From: Planctomycetia bacterium
GTDB lineage: Bacteria; Planctomycetota; Phycisphaerae; Phycisphaerales; UBA1924
DNA: 13,595 nt
Assembly (NCBI GenBank): GCA_005776545.1
Contig: SXOY01000093.1
Span: 1 to 13,595, forward strand
Reading direction: 5' to 3'
Made by a program: the position numbers and the translations under genes. Every line of letters starts with the position of its first letter. Within the stretch, counting starts at the first letter, position 1. The notes under the pieces were generated by a model. The model was not told the DNA's origin and did not search any database. It was given only the letters and a program-made list of their open reading frames with translations. Of this stretch, positions 7,126 to 13,595 are shown one piece after another.

Positions 7126-9555
7126 ATGCATAAACAACTCACACTTCGAAATACTATCTCCACCCTCGCTGCCTTTGTTTTCGCGGCATCAAACGCACAC
7201 TCGCAATGCACGCCACACTGGGAACCTGTCGGAGTCCCAGATCCGATCGCATCGATCCGGTCCATGATCTGGCACACCGATGCTGAAGGCTCCGCTTTGA
7301 TTGTCGCGGGCTCGTTCGGCTCGGTCTCAGGAACGCAGGCCATCAATATTGCTCGCATCTCGAACGGAGTTTCATCCCCGCTTGGCGATGGACTGTTAGG
7401 AACGGTGTACGCCCTCGCATCTTTCAACGATGGAACAGGCACCAAGCTCTATGCGGGCGGCAGTTTCACTCATTCTGGCACCACACCGGTGTCGCATCTC
7501 GCTGCATGGAATGGTGTCTCCTGGTCAACAGTCGGAGGTGGAATCAACGGGACTGTTCGTGCGCTCGCCGTACATAACGATGGCGTTGAAAATGCACTCT
7601 ATGTTGGCGGTGATTTCTCCCTTGCTGGGAACTTAGTTGTTTCCAATATCGCTCGATGGGACGGCACCAGTTGGGACTCGATGGCAGGTGGCCTTACTGG
7701 GGCAACAGCATCAAATGCAGTCAACACGCTCCTGTCTGACAATGCTGAAGGAACGTATGCGCTTTACGCCGCGGGACGAATTGTTCGAGCAAGTGGGGCT
7801 GTCGTGAAACCGGTTGTGCGGTGGGATGGGTCGGGATGGAACAGTGTTGGAACTGGCGATTTCAATGGTGACACTCAAGGTGTGGTCAATTCTCTCGCCT
7901 TCTATGACCCCGGCACAGGTACAACGCTTTATAGAGCTTCAGATACGGGTGTGAAACGATTGAATTCGGATTCCTGGACCAGTGTGTCCTCAGCGTTGAA
8001 TGTCAACTCACTCTTTGTCCTGAATGACTCTTCGCCGAGGGGGACGCTCTATATCGGGATTTCCTCAGCCCACGTGAGCGGCGGCGAACTTGTCTATTTC
8101 GGACTTCAAAGACATGATGGCACTACTACCACTACAACCGGGCTTCTACTGAACGGTCCGTGCTTTGCGTTGAATGAAAAGACCGACCTAAATGGCACAA
8201 AGCTCCTTGTGGGCGGCACATTTACCACCGCTGGCGGTGTCCCATCATTCAATCTCGCAGCATATGACGAACTTGATGGCTGGCAGGCAGGCGAGCCAGT
8301 AATGCACGGCGGTACCGTCTCTGGGTATGCCAACAGCTCTGACTCGTCACCTACATATGTTGGGATGCTTCAAGGTAGTGGAATGTATAAACAATTTGGC
8401 GACACGCTCGTTCCTTATGGACTAGTTCAGTTCCAGCCATTCGGAGTGGCTTTGGATATGGAAGTGATGAACTTCAATGGCGTCGAAACGGTGGTTGCTG
8501 GAGGTTTCTTTGCCGGTACACGAACTCGCACTTTGGCAGCATGGCAGAACGACTCTGTGATTGATCTCCCTCCACTCTATAACAACTCCATGAATGGTTC
8601 ATTCACTACAAATGCCCTTTGCATTTCCCGTTCGGGCGGTCAACCTTCGTTGCTCGCGAGTGGCAGATTCAAAATCACAAGCGACAACTTGAATCACGCG
8701 TTGCTGCGATACTCATCTTTGGGGGTGACAGAAGCAGTTCCGAATCCATATCCCGGACTCTGGGGTGGGTCAGTTGTCGAGAGAGTGACACCGGATGGAA
8801 CCTATTATTACTTGGTAGACCTTTTCGGCGGTACTGCAACTCTCCCTCCACTCTACTCTCGCAATCCTGCAGGAACGTGGACTTCGATTCCGGGACACCT
8901 GACGTATCAAGGCGGCCATGTTCAATCTGCAAACTACGCCATCGAGTGGTTCGACGACAACGATGGCGGACATCTCTATATTGCGGGCCGCTTCGACGCG
9001 ATCGATGGGCAGCCTGTGCAGGGAATTGCGAGAGTCGTCGGCGATGCGTTTGAACCTCTTCCGCAAGGAGTGACGGGATTCAATCCATATATACACGATT
9101 TGTGTGTCTTCGACGATGGAACCGGCCCGGCGCTCTACGCTGCGGGCCGCTTTGAAACTGCGGGAGTCACCGCTTCAAATAACATTGCGCGTTTCAAGAA
9201 CGGTCAATGGAGCGAGGTTGCTGGCGGTGTAACCCAACCAAACTCTGAAGAAAACGGCAACCCTCCCATCTATCACCTCAGAACAGTTTCGAACTCAACC
9301 GGCGACTGGCTCTACGCAATGGGTAATTTCATGGTCGCCGACGGCCAATTCTCCCCCAAAGTCGCCCGCTACGGCCGCTGCCGCCCCTGCCCCGCCGATT
9401 TCAACAACGACGGCACATTCGACTTCTTCGACTACCTCGATTTCGTCCAGGCATTCTCATCTAACGAACCCGCTGCCGATTTCAACCACGACGCCATCAT
9501 CGATTTCTTCGACTACCTTGACTTTGTTGCCGCATTCAGCGATGGGTGCCCCTGA
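7126..9555 (+). CDS. Secreted beta-propeller-like repeat protein with GC-type dockerin tail (paralogue 3 of 3)
   Basis: An 809-residue third paralogue. ATG at 7126 is chosen because GGAAG (7113-7117) lies 8 nt upstream; the in-frame ATG at 7111 has no ribosome site and would place acidic residues before the signal peptide. The signal peptide MHKQLTLRNTISTLAAF... is probably cleaved near AHS/QC (26-27). The body again shows about 14 repeats, with clear blades such as DDGTGPALYAAGRF near the end and a weak middle. The tail is residues 748-809, with loops D758-D769 and D785-D796 and a final GCP. Here the first loop reads GTFD instead of GTSD. The gap to paralogue 2 is 49 bp without a terminator, so they are probably one transcript. 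Function is unknown; export and surface attachment are inferred from the signal peptide and tail. Confidence 0.85.
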   Translation: MHKQLTLRNTISTLAAFVFAASNAHSQCTPHWEPVGVPDPIASIRSMIWHTDAEGSALIVAGSFGSVSGTQAINIARISNGVSSPLGDGLLGTVYALASFNDGTGTKLYAGGSFTHSGTTPVSHLAAWNGVSWSTVGGGINGTVRALAVHNDGVENALYVGGDFSLAGNLVVSNIARWDGTSWDSMAGGLTGATASNAVNTLLSDNAEGTYALYAAGRIVRASGAVVKPVVRWDGSGWNSVGTGDFNGDTQGVVNSLAFYDPGTGTTLYRASDTGVKRLNSDSWTSVSSALNVNSLFVLNDSSPRGTLYIGISSAHVSGGELVYFGLQRHDGTTTTTTGLLLNGPCFALNEKTDLNGTKLLVGGTFTTAGGVPSFNLAAYDELDGWQAGEPVMHGGTVSGYANSSDSSPTYVGMLQGSGMYKQFGDTLVPYGLVQFQPFGVALDMEVMNFNGVETVVAGGFFAGTRTRTLAAWQNDSVIDLPPLYNNSMNGSFTTNALCISRSGGQPSLLASGRFKITSDNLNHALLRYSSLGVTEAVPNPYPGLWGGSVVERVTPDGTYYYLVDLFGGTATLPPLYSRNPAGTWTSIPGHLTYQGGHVQSANYAIEWFDDNDGGHLYIAGRFDAIDGQPVQGIARVVGDAFEPLPQGVTGFNPYIHDLCVFDDGTGPALYAAGRFETAGVTASNNIARFKNGQWSEVAGGVTQPNSEENGNPPIYHLRTVSNSTGDWLYAMGNFMVADGQFSPKVARYGRCRPCPADFNNDGTFDFFDYLDFVQAFSSNEPAADFNHDAIIDFFDYLDFVAAFSDGCP
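9367..9555 (+). repeat. Dockerin-tail DNA repeat, copy 3
   Basis: The 3' end of paralogue 3. It shares the opening 26 bases with both other copies and a run of about 45 bases over the first DFFDYLDFV unit. It differs in the linker (EPAAD instead of ESAAD) and in several synonymous positions, so it is the most diverged of the three tails. Confidence 0.8.
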
Positions 9556-9580
9556 CAATCTGCATGTAGGCATACTTCAC

Positions 9581-9666
9581 TGCTCTTCTTTGATTTATCC
9601 TGTCCATCCTGTATATCCATGTTAATGTGTCCTTGCTCTTCTCTGCGCCTCGGCGTACCCGGCGCG
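9581..9666. repeat. Intergenic repeat-like module with 9-bp periodicity
   Basis: Between paralogue 3 and the transsulfuration genes lie three 9-bp units, ATCCTGTCC, ATCCTGTAT and ATCCATGTT (9597-9623). They are flanked by an 11-of-12 direct repeat, TGCTCTTCTTTG (9581-9592) and TGCTCTTCTCTG (9634-9645). Next comes CTGCGCCTCGGCG, then a small GCGCC/GGCGC stem (9645-9649 with 9661-9665). From memory, strings like AGGATGGACAGGAT and GGCGCAGAGAAG recur between genes in many environmental bacteria, including planctomycetes. It shows no coding potential. Confidence 0.5.
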
Positions 9667-9824
9667 TAGTCCAACTGAAACTCATTGACGCAGCGAGCGG
9701 CGAATGCGGCTGAGTATTGGCCGATTTCCCGCGACATGCGCCAAATTCGTAGCTACTTCTCCGTCGCCCAATTGCCAAACCTCTTCTTCCTTACCTACCG
9801 TCGCCCTCACGGAGAACCAGCACC
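9667..9824. other. Leader region of the transsulfuration pair
   Basis: No gene is seen here. TTGACG (9685-9690) is a possible -35 box, but no matching -10 box lies 16-18 nt downstream. No SAM or SAH riboswitch fold was recognised. GGAG at 9811-9814 is the ribosome site of the following gene. Confidence 0.35.
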
Positions 9825-11198
9825 ATGTCCATCAAAAACTCAATCCTCGACGCCGTCGGCAACACGCCCCTCGTAAGGCTCAACAAGGTCGTCGATTCCT
9901 CCTGCGCCACCGTCCTGGTCAAGTGCGAATACATGAACCCGACCGGTTCAATCAAAGATCGCATGGCAGTCCATATCTTGAACGAGAGCGAAAAACAGGG
10001 CCTCTTCAAACCCGGCGCAACCATTGTCGAAAACACCTCCGGTAACACTGGCCAAGGCGTCGCAATGTGGGCCTCGGTCCGTGGCTACCGCTGCGTCTTC
10101 ACTATGCCAGACAAGATGAGTCTCGAAAAAGTGAACATGCTCAAGGCCTTCGGCGCTGAAGTCGTCATCACTCCCACCGATGTCCCTGGCGACAGCCCGC
10201 AGCACTACGTCGAAACCGCCAAACGAATCGCCCGCGAAACTCCCGGCGCGTTCTACGTCAATCAATACCACAACCAACTCAACATCGATGCGCACGAACT
10301 TTCCACCGGCGCTGAAATCTGGCGCGACACCGATGGCAAGGTCGATGTCGTAGTCGCCGGTGCGGGAACCGGCGGCACAGTTTCAGGCATCGGCCGCTAT
10401 TTCAAGAAACGCAAGTCCCCAGCCCGCATCGTCGGTGTCGATCCCATCGGAAGCGTTCACTATCACTACTTCTACACCAAGACCATGCCCACACCACACG
10501 TCTATAAAGTTGAAGGAGTCGGCGAAGACATCCTCTGCGATGCCATGGACTACAGCGTCGTCGATGAATTCCGTCAGGTCAATGACAAAGAATCCTTCAA
10601 CATGGCCCGCCGCCTGGTTCGCGAAGAAGGCCTGTTCTGCGGCGGCTCGTCCGGCAGCAATGTCCACATTGCCGTAAAAATCGCCCGCGAAATCGGTCCA
10701 GGCAAAACGGTCCTCACTGTCCTGCCCGATTCAGCAACCCGCTACACCACAAAGTTCCTCAGCGATCAATGGATGAAAGACTACGGTTTCTTTGGCGGTG
10801 ATCGCGACCTCGGGCTTGTCGAAGACATCCTCAAGGCAATTCCGTCACGCCCGATTCTGACTGCATCGGCTACCACACCGATCTCCCAAGTCATCGAAAC
10901 CTTCAAGTCCCGCGGCATATCGCAGCTCCCAATTCTCGATGCAAGCAAACACCCAGTCTCAATGGTCCACGAAGTCGATGTGCTGCGTGGACTGCAATCC
11001 GGAACTGTCACCGGTTCATCTCCCGCAAGCGCAGTTGCACACCCCATCGGTGGACTGATTTATCCCAAGGCCCGCATCGAAGAACTCTTCAGAATCTTCG
11101 AGACCGATCAGGTCGGTGTCGTCGTTGACAACAATGTCATCGTCGGAATCGTCAGCAAGATCGATGTCCTTGATTTCATGAATTCACGGAAGCACTGA
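9825..11198 (+). CDS. cbs: Cystathionine beta-synthase with C-terminal CBS-domain pair
   Basis: A 457-residue PLP enzyme condensing homocysteine with serine to cystathionine, the first step of reverse transsulfuration, in the cytoplasm. ATG at 9825 has GGAG 10 nt upstream. The fold-type II core runs to about residue 325: GNTPLVRL (12-19), NPTGSIKDRM with the PLP lysine K44, the substrate loop ENTSGNTG (69-76) and the phosphate-binding GAGTGGTVSGIG. PDSATRYTTKFLSDQWMKDYGF-like sequence in the core's last part is typical of cystathionine beta-synthases rather than simple O-acetylserine sulfhydrylases. Two CBS domains follow (about 335-457), which in this family modulate activity. There is no N-terminal heme-binding extension like that of animal enzymes. 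The next gene, 40 bp downstream, encodes the pathway's second enzyme. An O-acetylserine or O-phosphoserine sulfhydrylase side activity is possible. Confidence 0.92.
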   Translation: MSIKNSILDAVGNTPLVRLNKVVDSSCATVLVKCEYMNPTGSIKDRMAVHILNESEKQGLFKPGATIVENTSGNTGQGVAMWASVRGYRCVFTMPDKMSLEKVNMLKAFGAEVVITPTDVPGDSPQHYVETAKRIARETPGAFYVNQYHNQLNIDAHELSTGAEIWRDTDGKVDVVVAGAGTGGTVSGIGRYFKKRKSPARIVGVDPIGSVHYHYFYTKTMPTPHVYKVEGVGEDILCDAMDYSVVDEFRQVNDKESFNMARRLVREEGLFCGGSSGSNVHIAVKIAREIGPGKTVLTVLPDSATRYTTKFLSDQWMKDYGFFGGDRDLGLVEDILKAIPSRPILTASATTPISQVIETFKSRGISQLPILDASKHPVSMVHEVDVLRGLQSGTVTGSSPASAVAHPIGGLIYPKARIEELFRIFETDQVGVVVDNNVIVGIVSKIDVLDFMNSRKH

Positions 11199-11238
11199 CC
11201 GGCGCGTATCCTTGTGAGCTTTTCAATAGGAGCTATTG

Positions 11239-12396
11239 ATGTCCGACTCTGCCCAGCATCGCTTCGCCACCCGCGCAATCCACGCCGGCCAATCGCCCGA
11301 CCCGACCACCGGCGCGATCATGACCCCAGTCTACATGACTTCAACATTCGTGCAGAGTTCCCCCGGCGTCATCAAAGGCGATTATGACTACTCGCGTTCT
11401 GCGAACCCAACACGCAAAGCACTCGAAGCCAATCTCGCATCCCTTGAAAGCGGCCGATTCGGATTCGCATTCTCTTCCGGCCTCGCCGCGATGGACTGCG
11501 TCCTGCACCTTCTCTCTGCCGGAGACCACATCATCCTCAGCGACGATGTCTACGGCGGCACATTTCGCCTGGTAGACAAGGTCTACAAACAGCTTGGCCT
11601 CACCGCAACTCGCGTCGATTTCACTGACCTTGCCGCGCTCGAACGCGCATTCACACCCAAAACCAAATTGGTCTGGGGCGAAACGCCCACCAACCCGATG
11701 CTCAAAGTCTTCGACATCGCGGCCGTCGCCAAACTCTCGAAGGCTCACAAATCGGTCTTCGTCGTAGACAACACCTTCGCAACCCCATATTTGCAAAACC
11801 CGCTCGCACTTGGCGCAGACATCGCCCATCATTCTTCAACCAAGTATCTCGGCGGCCACAGCGACATCATCGGCGGCGCACTCATCACCAGCGATGAACA
11901 ACTCGCCGCAAAACTGAAGTTCTTCCAGAATTCCGTCGGCTCAGTCCCCAGCCCGATGGATTGCTTCATGCTCCTGCGGTCCACAAAAACACTTCACGTC
12001 CGTATGGATCGCCATTGCAGCAACGCTCTGAAAATCGCTGAATACCTCGCCGCCCACAAGTCAATCGAGAGCGTGGTCTACCCCGGCCTCAAATCTCACG
12101 CTCAGCACGCAGTAGCCGCCAAACAAATGCGCGGCTTCGGCGGCATGATCACCGCGACCATCAAAGGCGGCATGGACTCATCACGCCGATTCCTCGAACG
12201 CGTCCACCTTTTCTCACTCGCCGAAAGCCTCGGCGGCGTCGAATCTCTCATCGAACATCCAGCGATCATGACCCACGCTAGCGTCCCCCCGGAAAACCGC
12301 GCCGCCCTGGGAATCACTGATGGCCTGGTCCGCCTCTCCGTGGGCATTGAAGATGTAGATGATCTGATCAATGACATTTCTCACGCTTTGGAATAG
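11239..12396 (+). CDS. Cystathionine gamma-lyase (trans-sulfuration PLP enzyme family)
   Basis: A 385-residue PLP enzyme of the Cys/Met metabolism family. ATG at 11239 has AGGAG ending 6 nt upstream; a TTG one codon earlier is too close to that site. Visible residues are YSR (51-53), which reaches into the partner subunit's site, SSGLAAM (79-85), Y105 in DDVYGGT, D177 in VVDNTFATPYLQ and the PLP lysine K202 in SSTKYLGGH. The C-terminal run SLAESLGGVESLIEHPAIM, then THASVP, LGI.DGLVRLSVGIEDVDDLI, resembles gamma-lyases (compare the animal enzyme) slightly more than E. coli MetB. Lyase and gamma-synthase are hard to separate by sequence. The neighbouring cystathionine beta-synthase favours gamma-lyase: cystathionine to cysteine, 2-oxobutyrate and ammonia. 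Co-transcription with it is likely. Confidence 0.9.
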   Translation: MSDSAQHRFATRAIHAGQSPDPTTGAIMTPVYMTSTFVQSSPGVIKGDYDYSRSANPTRKALEANLASLESGRFGFAFSSGLAAMDCVLHLLSAGDHIILSDDVYGGTFRLVDKVYKQLGLTATRVDFTDLAALERAFTPKTKLVWGETPTNPMLKVFDIAAVAKLSKAHKSVFVVDNTFATPYLQNPLALGADIAHHSSTKYLGGHSDIIGGALITSDEQLAAKLKFFQNSVGSVPSPMDCFMLLRSTKTLHVRMDRHCSNALKIAEYLAAHKSIESVVYPGLKSHAQHAVAAKQMRGFGGMITATIKGGMDSSRRFLERVHLFSLAESLGGVESLIEHPAIMTHASVPPENRAALGITDGLVRLSVGIEDVDDLINDISHALE

Positions 12397-12452
12397 ACGT
12401 TTCAATCTTTGCCAAAACTTGGTATCATCCCACCTGTTCATCGAAAGTTCAG

Positions 12453-12481
12453 GCGGGTAGCCCTTGTTCGCAAGCGCCCGC
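12453..12481 (+). promoter_or_regulatory. Possible hairpin in the leader of the M14 peptidase gene
   Basis: GCGGG (12453-12457) pairs with CCCGC (12477-12481), and inside it CTTG (12463-12466) pairs with CAAG (12471-12474) around a TTCG loop. It ends 7 bases before the ribosome site. There is no T tract after it, so an intrinsic terminator for the transsulfuration pair is unlikely. A leader structure is possible, but the stems are short. Confidence 0.25.
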
Positions 12482-12488
12482 TCAATTG

Positions 12489-12492
12489 GGAG
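12489..12492 (+). promoter_or_regulatory. Shine-Dalgarno GGAG deciding a TTG start
   Basis: GGAG (within GGGAG) lies 7 nt before TTG at 12500. This TTG opens a clear signal peptide (MKPHFLLVTLIALASFF...), and no ATG or GTG lies near enough upstream to give one. The non-ATG start is therefore well supported. Confidence 0.7.
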
Positions 12493-12499
12493 CCTGCAC

Positions 12500-13595
12500 T
12501 TGAAACCTCATTTCCTTCTGGTCACTTTGATTGCTCTTGCTTCCTTCTTTGGCAGTACACCCATTGCTATCGGTGCCGATGCACCAGCCGAAGTGGCGGC
12601 AACGCCGACCAAGCCAGATCTCGACACCCTCGCCAAACTTCAAACCGTGGCAGAGAAAAGCAACTTCGAAGCGACCGCCAGATACGAGGAAGTTCGCACT
12701 TTCCTGAAGGATCTCGCCGCCGCTTCGCCGCTTATCCGTCTCACCGACATCGGCACCTCAGGCGAAGGTCGCACAATTCCCATGGCCCTACTCGCTGACC
12801 CCCCGGTCGCTAATGCCGAAGAAGTCAGGAGATCCGGCAAACTTATTATCGCCATGACCGGCGGCATCCACTCCGGCGAATGCGATGGCAAAGAAGCTCT
12901 CTTAGCCCTTGCCCGCGATATAGCAATCCAGCGCCACACGTCCAAAGAGAAGAAAGACGAGAAGGCCGATCCGGCAGCACCTGCGATCGCTCCACTCAAT
13001 GCAATTGATCTCGACCATTGCGTCCTGATCATCATCCCAATCTACAACCCCGATGGCAATGAGAAGATGGCCGCAGGAAATCGCCCCGGCCAGATCGGTC
13101 CAGAACAGACGGGCCAACGCGAGAACGCGTCAGGTCTCGACCTCAATCGCGACTTCATCAAACTCGAAGCTCCCGAAACCCGCGGCCTGCTCCGCATGTT
13201 CAACCAGTACGACCCCGCGGTCTTCATTGATACTCACACCACCAACGGGTCATACCACCGCTATATCCTGACCTATGACACCAACAAAAACCCGGCAGGC
13301 GATGCCGGATTGGTGGCATTTGCAAGAGAGAAGATGATGCCGCGGATCTCGCAGAAAGTGAAGGAAAAGCACTCACTCGACACGTTCTGGTACGGCAACT
13401 TTGAACAAGACCACACACGCTGGGAAACTTATCCCGATGAGCCGCGGTTTGGCGTCAACTACGTCGGAATGCGCAACCGGCTCGCGATCCTGACCGAGTC
13501 CTACACCTACGCACCATACAAATCGCGGGTCGAAGCTCAATACAAATTCGTCGGAGCCTGCATAGATGATGCGGTTGAAAATCGCGATGAGATTC
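12500..13595 (+). CDS. Secreted M14 family zinc carboxypeptidase, truncated by window edge
   Basis: The frame is open from TTG at 12500 to the right edge, covering 365 codons without a stop. Residues 1-26 look like a signal peptide (MKPHFLLVTLIALASFFGS..., cleavage near IGA/DA). The M14 catalytic set is present: zinc ligands H124 and E127 in GGIHSGECDG, the LNRD motif with N216-R217, the third zinc ligand H246 in IDTHTTNG and the catalytic base E333 in LTESYTY. M14 enzymes remove C-terminal residues from peptides or cleave peptidoglycan stem peptides; which applies here cannot be told. A Lys/Asp/Pro-rich insert (about 148-165) lies between the first and second motifs. It follows the gamma-lyase gene by 103 bp, with its own ribosome site and perhaps its own promoter. 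The C-terminal end is missing. Confidence 0.9.
   Translation, partial: MKPHFLLVTLIALASFFGSTPIAIGADAPAEVAATPTKPDLDTLAKLQTVAEKSNFEATARYEEVRTFLKDLAAASPLIRLTDIGTSGEGRTIPMALLADPPVANAEEVRRSGKLIIAMTGGIHSGECDGKEALLALARDIAIQRHTSKEKKDEKADPAAPAIAPLNAIDLDHCVLIIIPIYNPDGNEKMAAGNRPGQIGPEQTGQRENASGLDLNRDFIKLEAPETRGLLRMFNQYDPAVFIDTHTTNGSYHRYILTYDTNKNPAGDAGLVAFAREKMMPRISQKVKEKHSLDTFWYGNFEQDHTRWETYPDEPRFGVNYVGMRNRLAILTESYTYAPYKSRVEAQYKFVGACIDDAVENRDEI

Noticed and set aside
8619..9053. 144-residue plus-strand frame inside paralogue 3
   Set aside because: It lies wholly within the real gene and is an Arg/Ser-rich out-of-frame reading of conserved repeats.
11341..11832. 163-residue minus-strand frame opposite the gamma-lyase
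   Set aside because: It is antisense to a gene with strong third-position bias, which creates long reverse open frames; no motif is seen.
12409..12798. 129-residue plus-strand frame at the start of the M14 gene
   Set aside because: It overlaps the M14 signal peptide and N-terminus in another frame and has an Arg/Ser-rich shadow composition.
1..13595. tRNA, rRNA, CRISPR array, transposase
   Set aside because: No tRNA T-loop or cloverleaf, no regularly spaced repeats with unique spacers, and no transposase or integrase motifs were seen on either strand.

Overview
The window looks like a chromosomal piece of a planctomycete of the Phycisphaerae type. The main reason is the tail shared by three large secreted proteins: a short double calcium-loop, dockerin-like domain that begins CPADFN, repeats DFFDYLDFV and ends with Gly-Cys within one residue of the C-terminus. 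I associate this 'GC-type dockerin' ending with Phycisphaerae from memory; no database was searched. Strong Shine-Dalgarno sites (GGAG, AAGGA), some GTG/TTG starts and moderately high GC fit.

Layout. (1) 1-690, plus strand: the C-terminal part of an S41 (IRBP-like) peptidase, cut by the left edge. A perfect 13-bp hairpin (711-747) separates it from (2) a convergent minus-strand exported alpha/beta-hydrolase esterase (758-1651). (3) A roughly 480-bp divergent gap (1652-2134) with no convincing gene. (4) Three tandem plus-strand paralogues (2135-4573, 4668-7076, 7126-9555), each about 800 residues: signal peptide, about 14 beta-propeller-like repeats and the dockerin-like tail. Gaps are 94 and 49 bp with no strong terminator, so co-transcription is likely. 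(5) A 269-bp spacer (9556-9824) with a 9-bp-periodic motif and an imperfect 12-bp direct repeat. (6) Cystathionine beta-synthase (9825-11198) and cystathionine gamma-lyase (11239-12396), 40 bp apart: a reverse transsulfuration pair (homocysteine + serine to cystathionine to cysteine). (7) A secreted M14 zinc carboxypeptidase from a TTG start at 12500, running off the right edge.

The metabolic pair and the surface-protein array show no functional link beyond adjacency. Several genes (S41, esterase, propellers, M14) encode exported proteins, so much of the window is devoted to the envelope or outside of the cell. The most unusual part is the propeller array. Its dockerin-like tails share an 81-bp stretch identical in copies 1 and 2 although the bodies have diverged heavily at synonymous sites, and the repeat register suggests that the N-terminal strand completes the last blade.
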